A stretch of 64,000 nt of DNA from Blastococcus saxobsidens DD2 (GTDB lineage: Bacteria > Actinomycetota > Actinomycetes > Mycobacteriales > Geodermatophilaceae): positions 3,017,541 through 3,081,540 of the forward strand of contig NC_016943.1 of assembly GCF_000284015.1 (NCBI RefSeq), written 5' to 3'. The notes below the pieces were generated by a model. It did not search any database, was not told the DNA's origin, and was given only the letters and a program-made list of their open reading frames with translations. A program made the position numbers and the translations under genes. This document shows positions 1 to 9,058 of this stretch, one piece after another (position 1 is the first letter of the stretch; every line of letters starts with the position of its first letter).

Positions 1-1131
1 ACGGGATTCGCCTGGCTCGACGACGGGGGCCGCCCCGATCCCGGGCAGCCGCCCCAGTTGTGGATCACCGCCCGGATGACGCACGTCTTCGCCCTCGCCT
101 GCCTGCGCGGGCGCCCCGGTGCCGGTCCGCTGGTCGACTCCGGGCTGGCCGCGCTGACCGGCCCTTTCCGGGATGCCGAGCACGGCGGGTGGTTCTCGTC
201 GCTGACCGCCGACGGCGCGCCGGCCGCCACGGACAAGTCGGCCTACGACCACGCCTTCGTCGTCCTGGCCGCCGCCAGCGCCACCGCCGCCGGTCGGCCG
301 GGGGCCGCGGAGCTGCTGCAGGAGGCGCTCTCCGTGGTCGAACGGCACTTCTGGTCGGGCGGCGAGGGCCGGTGCATGGAGAGCTGGGACCGGACCTGGT
401 CGGAGGCGGAGCCGTACCGCGGCGCGAACAGCAACATGCACACGGTCGAGGCCTTCCTCACCGCAGCGGCCGTCACCGGCGACGACCGGTGGCTCACGCG
501 GGCGCTCAGCATCGCCGAGCGGCTCGTGCACCAGGCGGCCCGCACGAACGGCTGGCGCCTGCCCGAGCACTTCGATCCGCAGTGGCAACCGCTCCCCGAC
601 TACAACGACGACCGCAGGAACGACAAGTTCCGCCCCTACGGCTCCACCCCCGGCCACTGGCTGGAGTGGTCACGACTGCTGCTCCACCTGGAGGCCGCCC
701 TCGGTGCCGACGCCCCCGACTGGCTGCTGCCCGACGCCCGCAGCCTGTTCGACGCCGCCGTCGAGGTCGGCTGGGCGCCCGACGGCGAATCCGGCTTCGT
801 GTACACCCTGGACTGGCAGGACCGGCCGGTCGTCGCCTCCCGGCTGCACTGGGTGCTCACCGAGGCCATCGGCGCGGCAGCCGCGCTGGTCGCGCGCACC
901 GGCGACGCGGACTACGAGCGCTGGTACCGCACGTTCTGGGACGAGGCCGCGACCCGCTTCATCGACCGGGAGCGCGGCAGCTGGGTGCACGAACTCCCCG
1001 TCGGGGACGCGGCGCCCGTGTGGTCGGGCAAGCCGGACGTCTACCACGCCTACCAGGCGACCCTGCTGCCGCAACTACCGTTGGCGCCGGTGCTGGCGGC
1101 GACCCTCCGGCAGGAGCTCGGTGACGACTGA
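1..1131 (+). CDS. AGE-family sugar isomerase/epimerase, 5'-truncated by window edge
   Basis: The frame is open from the first base of the window, so the true start lies upstream. At least 376 residues are visible; full-length AGE proteins have about 390-420. The fragment begins with a GFAWLDDGG/WITARMTHVFAL block, typical of the N-terminal helices of the N-acylglucosamine 2-epimerase (alpha/alpha)6 barrel. Histidines in GHWLEWSRL and LHWVLTEA match the conserved active-site histidine positions of the family. Known members interconvert mannose/fructose, sulfoquinovose/sulfofructose or ManNAc/GlcNAc, and the fragment cannot decide between these. The gene ends 4 nt before the convergent aldolase gene and lies in a cluster with two sugar kinases, so a ketose-forming isomerase feeding phosphorylation and aldol cleavage is the natural inference. 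Family assignment is secure; substrate is not. Confidence 0.85.
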   Translation, partial: TGFAWLDDGGRPDPGQPPQLWITARMTHVFALACLRGRPGAGPLVDSGLAALTGPFRDAEHGGWFSSLTADGAPAATDKSAYDHAFVVLAAASATAAGRPGAAELLQEALSVVERHFWSGGEGRCMESWDRTWSEAEPYRGANSNMHTVEAFLTAAAVTGDDRWLTRALSIAERLVHQAARTNGWRLPEHFDPQWQPLPDYNDDRRNDKFRPYGSTPGHWLEWSRLLLHLEAALGADAPDWLLPDARSLFDAAVEVGWAPDGESGFVYTLDWQDRPVVASRLHWVLTEAIGAAAALVARTGDADYERWYRTFWDEAATRFIDRERGSWVHELPVGDAAPVWSGKPDVYHAYQATLLPQLPLAPVLAATLRQELGDD

Positions 1132-1135
1132 GCAG

Positions 1136-1969
1136 TCAGCCGGCGAGCAGGCGGACCAGCCGCTCGACCTCCCGCGCAGTCGCCGTCCGGGCCGCCCCGA
1201 GGTACTTCCGGGGATCGACGAGCGAGGGGTCGACAGCGAGGGCCTCGCGGACCGCCCGGGTGAAGATGCCGTTCAGGTGTGTCGAGATGTTGATCTTCGT
1301 CATCCCGGCCGCGACCGCCTCACGCAAGTGGTCGTCCGGGACGCCCGACGATCCGTGCAGCACCAGCGGCACCGGTACGGCGGTCCGGATGGCGGCGATC
1401 AGGTCCAGGTCGAGCCGCGCCGTGCGCGTCATCATCGCGTGCGAGCTGCCCACGGCGACCGCGACCGCGTCGATCCCGGTCGCCTCGACGAACCGGGCGG
1501 CGTCCTCCGGCCGGGTGCGCACGCCAAGCGCGTGGACGCCGTCCTTGCCCCCGATCTCGCCGATCTCCGCCTCGACCGAGACGCCGCGGTCGTGCGCCCG
1601 GTCGACGACACCTCGAGTGGTGGCGAGGTTCTCCTCGACCGGCAGGGTCGAGCCGTCGAACATCACCGACGTGAACCCGAGCGCGAGGGCCTGCACCACC
1701 AGTTCGAGGTCGGTCGCGTGGTCCAGGTGCACCACGACCGGGACGGCGGCCGCGTCGGCGATGGCGAGCATGGCGCTGCCGACCGGCGCGAGGGCGCCGT
1801 GGTAGCGCACCGCGTTCTCGCTGACCTGCAGCACCGCGGGCCGGCCGGCCGCCTCCGCGCCGGCCACGATGGCCTCGGCGTGCTCCACCTGGATGACGTT
1901 GAAGGCGCCGAGGCCGCTGCGGTCGTGCGCGGCCGCGGCCAGGACGTCGGTCAGTGCTGCGCGTGGCAC
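1136..1969 (-). CDS. Class II (zinc) ketose-bisphosphate aldolase
   Basis: This 277-residue protein has the size and pattern of GatY/KbaY/FbaA-type class II aldolases, which split a ketose (bis)phosphate into DHAP and an aldehyde. HLDHA (catalytic Asp and zinc His, about residues 80-85), EAEIGEIGG, GSSHA and LHGSSG supply the expected metal ligands, and KINIST is the C-terminal phosphate-binding region. The GTG start at 1969 was chosen because AGGAG precedes it. The longer open frame upstream only shadows the divergent PfkB gene. It is convergent with the AGE isomerase (4-nt gap) and divergent from the PfkB kinase across 186 nt containing a perfect palindrome. It probably acts after the isomerase and PfkB kinase on a hexulose 1-(bis)phosphate; sulfofructose 1-phosphate in a sulfo-EMP-like route is one possibility. 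Confidence 0.88.
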   Translation of the reverse strand: MPRAALTDVLAAAAHDRSGLGAFNVIQVEHAEAIVAGAEAAGRPAVLQVSENAVRYHGALAPVGSAMLAIADAAAVPVVVHLDHATDLELVVQALALGFTSVMFDGSTLPVEENLATTRGVVDRAHDRGVSVEAEIGEIGGKDGVHALGVRTRPEDAARFVEATGIDAVAVAVGSSHAMMTRTARLDLDLIAAIRTAVPVPLVLHGSSGVPDDHLREAVAAGMTKINISTHLNGIFTRAVREALAVDPSLVDPRKYLGAARTATAREVERLVRLLAG

Positions 1970-2042
1970 GGAGTGCTCCTCGGGTCGGTCGTCGCCCGGC
2001 AGCGTCCGGGCCGTGCCCGGGGCTGGCAGGCGGGCCCTGCGC

Positions 2043-2070
2043 GGTGCCGGGGAGTCGCCTCCCCGGCACC
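2043..2070. promoter_or_regulatory. Perfect 12-bp inverted repeat in divergent promoter region
   Basis: GGTGCCGGGGAG at 2043-2054 is followed by a 4-nt spacer and its exact complement at 2059-2070. It sits between the divergent aldolase and PfkB starts, so a regulator operator is plausible. As RNA it would also form a strong hairpin in the aldolase or kinase leader. No T-run follows on either strand, so a classic terminator is less likely. Confidence 0.5.
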
Positions 2071-2155
2071 CTCGGCCCGGCGGCGAACGTAGCAGCCGGT
2101 CCACAGCCTGCTCGGCTGCGCAGGCGCTGATCACCGACCTGTCCCAGGAGGACTC

Positions 2156-3130
2156 GTGCACGAACGTCCCACCGGCCCGACGGTCCACGTCGTGAGCCCG
2201 AACCCGGCGCAGGACCGGCTGCAGGTGGTCCCCCGGCTCCTGGTCGGGGAGGTCCACCGCGCCACGCAGGTCGTCAGCCGGCCCGGCGGCAAGGGCATGA
2301 TCGTGGCCCGCGGCGTGGTGCGGCTGGGTGGCCGGGCCGCGCTCCACGGCTTCGTCGGCGGCCCGGTGGGCGCGCAGATCTCGGCGGGTTGCCGGGAGCT
2401 CGGCATCGAGGACCGGCACGTCCTGATCGACGGGGAGACCCGGGTCAGCACGGTGATCGTGGACAGCGCCTCGGGCGCCTCCACCGTGATCAACGAGCCG
2501 GGGCCCGAGGTGGGCCCCACGGAGGTGGCCGCGCTGGTGGACGGACTGGTGGAGGCGGTCCGGCCGGGAGACCTGGTGGTCTGCACGGGCAGCCTGCCGC
2601 GTGGTGCCCCGGCGGACCTGTACGCGCGGTGCGTCACCGCGCTGCGCGGTCGCGGTGTCCTGTCCGTCGTCGACACCTCGGGGCCGGGACTGGCCCTGGC
2701 CGTCCGATCGGCCCCCGACGTGCTGAAGGTCAACGAGGACGAACTACGCGCCGACGCCGGCCTGACCGCGCCCGGTGCCGACCCGGTGGACCTCCCGGTC
2801 CTGATGGGGCTGGCCCTCGATGCGGGGGTGGGGGCGGTCGTCGTCACCCGTGGCTCCGCAGGCCTGTCCTACCGTTCGGCCACCGAGGGATGGGACGTGC
2901 AGAGTCCCTCCGTGTCCCTGGTCAACGCCACGGGCTCCGGCGACATGATGCTGGCGGGCTTCGTCACGTCCCTGGCACGAGGGGACGATCGGGCGTCGGC
3001 ACTGCGCACGGGTGCAGCCGCCGGGGCCGCCAACGCGGCCCGGCTCGAACCGGACCTCAGCGGACCCAGCGAGGTCGACGAGCTGCGCGCACACGCGGTC
3101 GCCAGCGCCGTTCCGGGAGTCGGCAGGTGA
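2156..3130 (+). CDS. PfkB-family sugar (phosphate) kinase, 1-phosphofructokinase-like
   Basis: This 324-residue ribokinase/PfkB-fold kinase should phosphorylate a ketose or ketose phosphate. The N-terminus has the PNPAQD motif seen in place of NPALD in FruK/LacC relatives, followed by RPGGKGMIVARG (substrate-binding GGKG region). The C-terminus has VVTRGSAG and NATGSGDMMLAGF, where GSGD is the anion-hole/catalytic-base motif. The GTG start at 2156 has AGGAGG 5 nt upstream. It overlaps the downstream FGGY kinase by 4 nt (GTGA), so the two are translationally coupled. With the isomerase and class II aldolase it completes an isomerise-phosphorylate-cleave pathway. Fructose 1-phosphate, tagatose 6-phosphate and sulfofructose are all possible substrates. 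Confidence 0.85.
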   Translation: MHERPTGPTVHVVSPNPAQDRLQVVPRLLVGEVHRATQVVSRPGGKGMIVARGVVRLGGRAALHGFVGGPVGAQISAGCRELGIEDRHVLIDGETRVSTVIVDSASGASTVINEPGPEVGPTEVAALVDGLVEAVRPGDLVVCTGSLPRGAPADLYARCVTALRGRGVLSVVDTSGPGLALAVRSAPDVLKVNEDELRADAGLTAPGADPVDLPVLMGLALDAGVGAVVVTRGSAGLSYRSATEGWDVQSPSVSLVNATGSGDMMLAGFVTSLARGDDRASALRTGAAAGAANAARLEPDLSGPSEVDELRAHAVASAVPGVGR

Positions 3131-4515
3131 GCGCCACCTTCCTCGGCATCGATGTCGGCACGACCCGCACCAAGGCGGTGCTGCTCGCACCGGACGGCGT
3201 CGCCCTCCTGGCCTCGGCCGCCGCACCGACGCCCCAGGGGGAGGTCGGGGGCGTCGCCGTCCACTCCCCGCAGGCGATCAGGGACGTGGTCGTCGACACC
3301 GCCCGGCGCGCTCTCGGCGAGGCCGGTCCGGAGGCGCGCGCCGCGCTGGGCGGCATCGCCGTCACATCGGTCGGCGAGGAGGCGGTGCTGCTCGACGCCG
3401 CGGCTCGGCCGGTCGGGGACGTTCCGACCTGGTTCTCCGGCGTCGGGCAGGACGCCGCGCGTGAACTCGCCGCCGAGCTGGACCGACGCGCCCCCGTCAC
3501 CGGGCTCCGCCATCCGGAGTACACCGTCCACACGCTCGCCTGGTGGTCGCGAGCCCGCCCCGTCCAGGCGCGGGACGCCGCGACACTGACCGACCTCGGC
3601 AGCTGGCTGCTGTCCTCCCTGGGCCCCGGTGACCTGGTGATGGATCACTCGCACGCGTCCCGCACCGGGCTGTTCGACGCACCCACCCGGTCCTGGCGGC
3701 CCGAGGGGCTGGACGTGGTGGGGATGGGCGGGCTGTCCCTGCCCCGGTTGGTGCCCTCCGGCACCGTGGTCGGCGAGCTCGGTGCCCAGGTGGCAGAACA
3801 GTTCGGCGTCGCGCCCGGCGTTCCCCTGGTCAGTGGCGGGCACGACCACTTCTGCGGGGCCCTGGCCGCGGGCGCGCGCTCCCCCGGCGACCTCTTCATC
3901 TCGGCCGGGACCTCCGAGGCCCACCTGTTGGTGACCGACTCCCTCGACCCCGCGGCGACGACGGGCAGCGAGGTCGGCTGCTTCGTCACCGACGGGCTGT
4001 TCTACCTGCACGCCGCGCTGCCCTCGGGAGCCTTGTACCTGTCCTGGACCCGGCTGCTGGGTCTGGACCCGGCCACGCCGCTGGACGACCTCCTCGGCGA
4101 CGAGCCGGTCGGCAGTGGCGGGGTCCGCGGGGAGATTTCTGCCGACCGCCGGCTGTCCCTGACCGACGTGCCGCTCGACGTGCGCGCCGCGACGCTGCTG
4201 CGTGCCCTCATGGAGACCACCGCGGTGGCGTCCCGGGACCTCACCCGCCACCTCAGCCGGACCGCCGGCCGGGCCGTCGTCCAGCGCCTGCTGGCAGGCC
4301 GCCCGACGGAGTCACCCGCCTGGCGGGAGATCCGCGGGGCGATCGGGGAGGGCGTTGCCGCTTTCGTGGACGCACAGGAGGCCACGGCGCTGGGGGCCGC
4401 GCACCTGGCCGTGCGGGCGGTGACCGGCACCCTTCCCCCACCGGTCCCTCGACGCCGTCCCGACCCGGACGTGCTTCCGGCGCGCCGGGAGCAGTACCGG
4501 CTCGCATTCGGCTGA
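3127..4515 (+). CDS. FGGY-family carbohydrate kinase
   Basis: This 462-residue protein shows the two-lobed actin-like fold of FGGY kinases. The N-terminus has FLGIDVGTTRTKAVLL (phosphate-1 motif), the middle has SGGHDHFCGAL and ISAGTSEAHLL, and the C-terminus has GEGVAAFVDAQEATALGAAHLA. Known members phosphorylate xylulose, fuculose, gluconate, glycerol and related sugars. This sequence resembles the broad xylulokinase/gluconokinase-like group without pointing to a substrate. Start is GTG at 3127, overlapping the PfkB stop. Two kinases in one operon suggest two entry sugars, or a second step on the aldolase product. It is convergent with the broken DUF6519 gene; the 187-nt gap holds no hairpin I could see. 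Confidence 0.85.
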   Translation: MSATFLGIDVGTTRTKAVLLAPDGVALLASAAAPTPQGEVGGVAVHSPQAIRDVVVDTARRALGEAGPEARAALGGIAVTSVGEEAVLLDAAARPVGDVPTWFSGVGQDAARELAAELDRRAPVTGLRHPEYTVHTLAWWSRARPVQARDAATLTDLGSWLLSSLGPGDLVMDHSHASRTGLFDAPTRSWRPEGLDVVGMGGLSLPRLVPSGTVVGELGAQVAEQFGVAPGVPLVSGGHDHFCGALAAGARSPGDLFISAGTSEAHLLVTDSLDPAATTGSEVGCFVTDGLFYLHAALPSGALYLSWTRLLGLDPATPLDDLLGDEPVGSGGVRGEISADRRLSLTDVPLDVRAATLLRALMETTAVASRDLTRHLSRTAGRAVVQRLLAGRPTESPAWREIRGAIGEGVAAFVDAQEATALGAAHLAVRAVTGTLPPPVPRRRPDPDVLPARREQYRLAFG

Positions 4516-4992
4516 TCTGCGCCGGCACCCGCCACCGGGAGTCGTTCAACCGACATCAGCGTCGAGCCGTCGCCGGCGGACCGGGTCTACCCGCGTCGCA
4601 CTGCCACCAGCAGCCCCGGCAGTCTCCATGGCGCGCATCGACGGCCGGGCACTCGACGGTGGTGCGCCGCAGCCCCGCCGGCCCATGCTGAGCGATGAGG
4701 GATCACGGCGCCAGGCTGAGGTCGACGTTGGCCACCTCCGCCCGCGAGGCTGATGACAGAACCAGGGTGGCGCCCGCACGAGATGCCACGTTCCCGACTG
4801 CGGAGACCTTGTTCGCGTGCACGACCCCTGCCAGCTTGCCCACCCCGCTCACGTCGTTGCCAGACAGGCTGACCCGGCCGGCGAGCAGCTCGAGCGGGCC
4901 GCCGTCGACCGCGTTGTTCCCGACCCGGGCACTCTCGACGGCGACGATCTCCGGGCGCTCCCGCCCCTCCTCGAGCCCGATGAGCAACCAGG

Positions 4993-4997
4993 CCAGC
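4993..4997. repeat. Target-site duplication CCAGC, left copy
   Basis: CCAGC lies immediately left of the IS30-family element and matches 6256-6260. Duplicate plus element total 1263 bp (421 codons), so removing them restores the DUF6519 frame. Confidence 0.75.
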
Positions 4998-5024
4998 TTG
5001 GGTTCAAGGAGTCGACGCAACACC
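4998..5024. repeat. Left terminal inverted repeat of IS30-family element
   Basis: It ends with the 14-bp core GTCGACGCAACACC (5011-5024), identical to the inverted right end. The outer 13 bases match less well. Confidence 0.75.
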
Positions 5025-5037
5025 TCGATGAGACGGG

Positions 5038-6249
5038 GTGGTGTCGATGGGAGCAACGGGACATGTACCGCTGCCGCAGGAGGTGCGTCGGCGGTTCTGG
5101 CAGCTGATCGCCGCGGGATCCTCGACCGAGGACGCCTCGGCAGCCGTCGGGGTCACCGGCAGCACCGGGCGGCGATGGTTCGTCGAGGCCGGCGGCATAC
5201 CCCCTGTGCAGCTGGCCGAGCCCAACGGCCGCTATCTGTCCGTCAGTGAGCGTGAGGAGATCGCGCTGGATCGGGCGGCCGGTCTGGGCGTCCGCGAGAT
5301 CGCCCGGCGGTTGGAGCGCAGCCCCTCGACGATCAGCCGGGAACTCGCTCGCGGCTGTCTGACGCGCCGTCCGGCCGGCCGCTACAAGGCATCGGTCGCC
5401 CAGGCCCGCGCCGAGGCCCGGGCGCGCCGGCCCAAGCCGGCCAAGCTGACCCAGCATCCGGTGCTGCGCGACTGGGTGGCCGACAAGCTCGAGCACCTGC
5501 AGTGGAGCCCGGAGCAGATCAGTCATCGGCTGCGGCTGGCGTTCCCCGACGATGAGTCCATGCGCATCAGCCACGAGGCGATCTACCAGTCCCTCTACGT
5601 GCAAGGCCGGGGTGCGCTGCGCCGTGAGCTGGCCGTCTGCCTGCGCACCGGCCGGGCGCTGCGCAAGCCGCGGCGGCGAGCCGATGGCCGCCGTGAGCGG
5701 ATCAAGGACAAGGTGATGATCTCCGAGCGGCCCGCCGAGGTCGCCGACCGCGCGGTGCCCGGACACTGGGAGGGCGACCTGATGGTCGGCAAGGACAGCG
5801 GCTCGGCGGTCGGCACGCTGGTCGAGCGCACCACCCGGTTCACCATGCTGCTGCATCTGCCAGCCGATCACGGCGCCGAAGCCGTCGCCGCCGCAATCAC
5901 CGCCAAGATCACCACCATGCCGGTCGCGCTGCGCCGCACGCTGACCTGGGACCAGGGCATCGAGTTGGCCCGGCACGCCGAGATCACCATCGCCGCGGAC
6001 CTGCCGGTCTACTTCTGCGATCCGCACAGCCCCTGGCAGCGCGGCAGCAACGAGAACACCAACGGCCTGCTGCGCCAGTACCTGCCCAAGGGCACCGACC
6101 TGTCCGGGCACAGCGCCGCCGACCTGGACGCCATCGCCGACAAGCTCAACGGCCGCCCTCGCAAGACCCTCGGCTTCCACACTCCGGCCGAGGAACTCGC
6201 TCGACTATTGTCTGATGATCAACTAGCCGGTGTTGCGTCGACCAGTTGA
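5038..6249 (+). CDS. IS30-family transposase
   Basis: This 403-residue DDE transposase looks intact. The N-terminal half has two helix-turn-helix stretches (residues about 18-40, and REIARRLERSPSTISREL near 85). The catalytic domain shows HWEGDLMVG (first Asp), TWDQGIEL (second Asp) and PWQRGSNENTNG (Glu) in the order and spacing of IS30 integrase-like cores, followed by the conserved LRQYLPKGTDL. Start is GTG 5038; ATG 5047 is an alternative and neither has a strong ribosome site. The stop lies inside the right terminal repeat, normal for the family. The element should be mobile if the ends are correct. Confidence 0.92.
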   Translation: MVSMGATGHVPLPQEVRRRFWQLIAAGSSTEDASAAVGVTGSTGRRWFVEAGGIPPVQLAEPNGRYLSVSEREEIALDRAAGLGVREIARRLERSPSTISRELARGCLTRRPAGRYKASVAQARAEARARRPKPAKLTQHPVLRDWVADKLEHLQWSPEQISHRLRLAFPDDESMRISHEAIYQSLYVQGRGALRRELAVCLRTGRALRKPRRRADGRRERIKDKVMISERPAEVADRAVPGHWEGDLMVGKDSGSAVGTLVERTTRFTMLLHLPADHGAEAVAAAITAKITTMPVALRRTLTWDQGIELARHAEITIAADLPVYFCDPHSPWQRGSNENTNGLLRQYLPKGTDLSGHSAADLDAIADKLNGRPRKTLGFHTPAEELARLLSDDQLAGVASTS

Positions 6250-6255
6250 ATCCGC
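6229..6255. repeat. Right terminal inverted repeat of IS30-family element
   Basis: The inner part, 6229-6242, is the exact complement of 5011-5024. The transposase stop codon (6247-6249) lies within it. Confidence 0.75.
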
Positions 6256-6260
6256 CCAGC
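6256..6260. repeat. Target-site duplication CCAGC, right copy
   Basis: Matches 4993-4997 exactly; neighbouring bases on both sides differ, so the duplicate is 5 bp. Confidence 0.75.
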
Positions 6261-9058
6261 CGGTTCTCGTGCAGGTCGAACCGCGCCGGGCCGGTCCTGA
6301 CCTCGGGCGGGTTCCGGGACTCCTCGACGAGGTTCTCCAGGCTGGCCTCCAGCTCCTCGATCCGGTCGGGGGAGGCCACGCCGTACAGGCTGATGCCGCC
6401 GACCAGGTCGTTGCCGGCGATCCACACCGGCCCGTGGGGCTCCTCGACCGCGAGCGCCGCCCGCGCCAGGCCCGCCACCGCGTCCAGGTGCAGGGCCGTC
6501 TCGCGCAGCTCGGGCAGCAGCTCGACGAACTCCTCCAGCGACCCACCCGCCCGGATCAGCTCCGCGCTCCGCAGGAGCGCCTCGGCCAGCCGCCCGTCGA
6601 GCTCGACCTGGCGCGACCGCACGAACTGCTCCAGCTGGGCCGCAGCAGCCTCTCGACGCAGGACCGCAGCGCGCCGGTTGGTGGCCACCATGCGTTCGAG
6701 CGCGTCCCGGTCGTCGTCCCGGGCAGCCTCGAGCAGGGTGCGGACCGGGCCGGTGAAGCGGGGCCCGACGCCGTCCCTGCGCGACGCCGAGGCCGTCATC
6801 TCGCAGTCTCGAACCCGGGAGGCGCCGCACCCGGTGAGGCGGACCAGCACCGGGATCTCCGGGCTCTGGGTGCGGACCCGCAGGTCGTGGCAGACCACTT
6901 GGCGGCAGGCCAGGAACCGCACCATCTCCCCCCGTAGCTCCTCGGTGCCGAGGAGGTCGAGGTCGCTCAGCTCGACCTCCTCGGCCTTGACCACCCGGAA
7001 GGGTGCGTGCAGCACCAACACCGCGCCACAGCCGTGCAGGTCGAGATGGCGCAGGTAGTCGACGTCCGCGCCCGCCCACTCGTGCAGGCCCGGAAGCAGG
7101 CGGACGCACGCCATGCCGCGGCGCCGGTCGGCCAGGTCGCGGAGCGCCTCCTCGAGCGTGGCGTAGTCGCCCCCCTCCCCCACGCTCACGCAGCAGTCGT
7201 TGCCGTCGCCGCCACCGCGCAGGCACAGCGTGTCCAGCGCCTCCTGCACGGTGGCCACCCCGGCCAGGTCGCTGCAAGCGCCCGGTTGGTAGGCCACGCC
7301 GGAAGCGAGCCTGGTGCGTGCGCTGAACCGGACCGGCAGGCCGATCGGGGCGCCGGACCAGTCGAGCAGCCGCGCCTCCAGTGTCTGGGGGACGAACGGG
7401 TCGACCGCCCAGGCCACCGCGGCCGTGCCGTCCGCGCCGGTGGGGACGGTGACCGGACCAGTGCCGCCGTCGAGCCCGCCCGACCCCGCTCCGGTGAGGG
7501 TGAACCGGACCGGCCGACCCGGCACCGGGATCGGTCCGCGGGCGACGCCGACCCGCGGCGCCACCGGCAGCAGGACCGGCGCCGGCGCCAGCGTGTCCGG
7601 GGTGACCTCCTGACCGTCACCGGCCACGTAGCAGAGGCTGTCCAGCCCGCTGAGCGGAGGGAAGACCGGGCGTACGTCCACGACCGCGCCGCCGTCGACG
7701 ACGGCCAGGCCGGCGTAGTGGGCGTGGATCCCGAGTGCCGGTTCGGCGGTCGTCTCGTGCCCGGTGGGGTCGGCGGTCCGGGCGGGGACCAGCCAGTGGT
7801 CGCCGGTCCGGAAGGTCCCGCCGGCCGGGTCGAGGCTGAAGCCGACGGTGATGCCGTGCTCGAGGACCAGCCTGGTGCCGGGGGCGGGGACGGTGACCGA
7901 CCCACTGGCCAGTGCGGCGTCGGGCACGGTGTTGCCGGCCTCGTCCAGCAGGGTGCCGCCCTGGTCCCAGCGGCGGATCCGCAGGTTGCTCCCGGCCACC
8001 GGCCGTCCCTGGGCGTCGAGCGCGAAGTCGCCCGCACCGAGCGACGTGCTGAACACGATCGTCGCGGTGTCGGAGTCGATGCCGCCCGGGGTCCTGATCC
8101 GTCGCAGCACCCCTGGCCTCCCGGCGAGCTCGCGGGTCTCGTCGAGCAGCTCGACCCACTCCCCCTCGTGGAAGGCGAGCACCTGGTCGTGCCCGAGCCG
8201 GTCGACGACCACGCGGTCCAGGGAGGCGGGCACCGAGACGACGCGGGCCGCGACGGTCGCGTTGTCCCGGGACCACACGAAGGTGGCGGTCCCGGCCGGG
8301 CCGGGGGTGTGCACCTGGATCCGGTGGAGCCGGTTCTCCACGCCGGTGTAACCGCCGGTGGGCGCGATCAGGCACGGGTCCGGGTCGGTCTCCACGGTCG
8401 CCGTGCCGACGCTCAGTCGGGCGGTGGCCGGCGGCTCCGCGGCCTCGAACCAGGTCTGCGTGAGGAACGGCGAGCCGGGCACGTAGCCGCCCGGGACCGG
8501 TACCGCCTTGACCTGCCAGACGGTGCGGTGGCGGGTGGTGGTGTCGATGCCCAGCGCCGGCTCGACCAGGCTCGGGTCGTCGACTGCGGTCACTTCACGG
8601 CGCCACACCTTCAGGTAGACCAGGTAGCGTCCCGACGCCGGCAGCGCGGGCGCCTGCGGCAGGTGCGGTTGCGCGGTGTAGGCGACCGGCGCGGTGCCGG
8701 CGGGCTCGGCCAACCCATGACGCCAGACCTCCGGCGGTGCCCCGTGGTTCTCGGCCAGGATCCCGTCGACGTAGGCACGCCCGTGGCCGATCGCGAGGCT
8801 GCCCCCCGCGAGGGCGATCCGGAACCCGTCCGGCGTCTCCGAGGGCACCCCGGACCGGCCCACCACGTCCAGAGTTCCGGCCTGGGTCCGGCGACCGGCG
8901 GTGCGGACGGCGGTGTTCCAGTCGTCGTCGGTGAGCAGCCGCCCCTGTTGCAGCAGCACCGCCGCGTCGTCCTTGTACGGGTCGTGGCTCCAGCGGGAGT
9001 AGTCACCGGTCATCGTCTGCTCCTTGCTGTGCCGGCCGCGTCGTGCGCCCGGAACGTC

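Larger units (their letters stand above)
4998..6255 (+). mobile_element. IS30-family insertion sequence, 1258 bp
   Basis: The element carries one intact transposase gene and imperfect terminal inverted repeats of about 27 bp (4998-5024 and 6229-6255, 21 of 27 positions matching). The innermost 14 bases, GTCGACGCAACACC, are identical. Flanking CCAGC direct repeats define the ends. IS30 members usually make 2-3 bp duplications, so a 5-bp one is somewhat unusual, but these boundaries are the ones that repair the interrupted gene. It is inserted antiparallel to the eCIS operon, in its last gene. Confidence 0.85.
4703..9013 (-). pseudogene. DUF6519 beta-helix protein of the eCIS locus, interrupted by an IS30 element
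   Basis: The gene starts at ATG 9013 with the DUF6519 signature MTGDYSRWSHDPYKDDAAVLLQQGR, whose core is conserved near D-W-N at about residue 32. It runs to 6256, is split by the IS element at 4998-6255, and resumes down to TAG at 4703. Removing the element plus one 5-bp duplicate gives a continuous frame of 1015 residues, joining HENRLA to WLLIGLEEG. The C-terminal half carries a beta-helix-like pattern (VGNNAVDGG, SLSGNDVSG). As it stands the protein would lose its last 95 or so residues and run 37 codons into IS sequence, stopping at 6146. It is the last gene of the injection-system operon; such proteins are thought to sit at the baseplate periphery or fibre, but the role here is inferred. 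Whether the truncated product still works is unknown. Confidence 0.85.

Noticed and set aside
4516..4702. Terminator between the FGGY kinase and the broken DUF6519 gene
   Set aside because: No clear stem-loop was found in the convergent gap.
4849..6180. Long minus-strand frame antisense to the IS30 transposase
   Set aside because: It runs through the element and into flanking DNA with no motif; the plus-strand transposase explains the region.
5011..6242. Shorter IS boundaries using only the 14-bp identical core
   Set aside because: Those ends leave no target duplication and do not restore the frame; extending to 4998-6255 does both.
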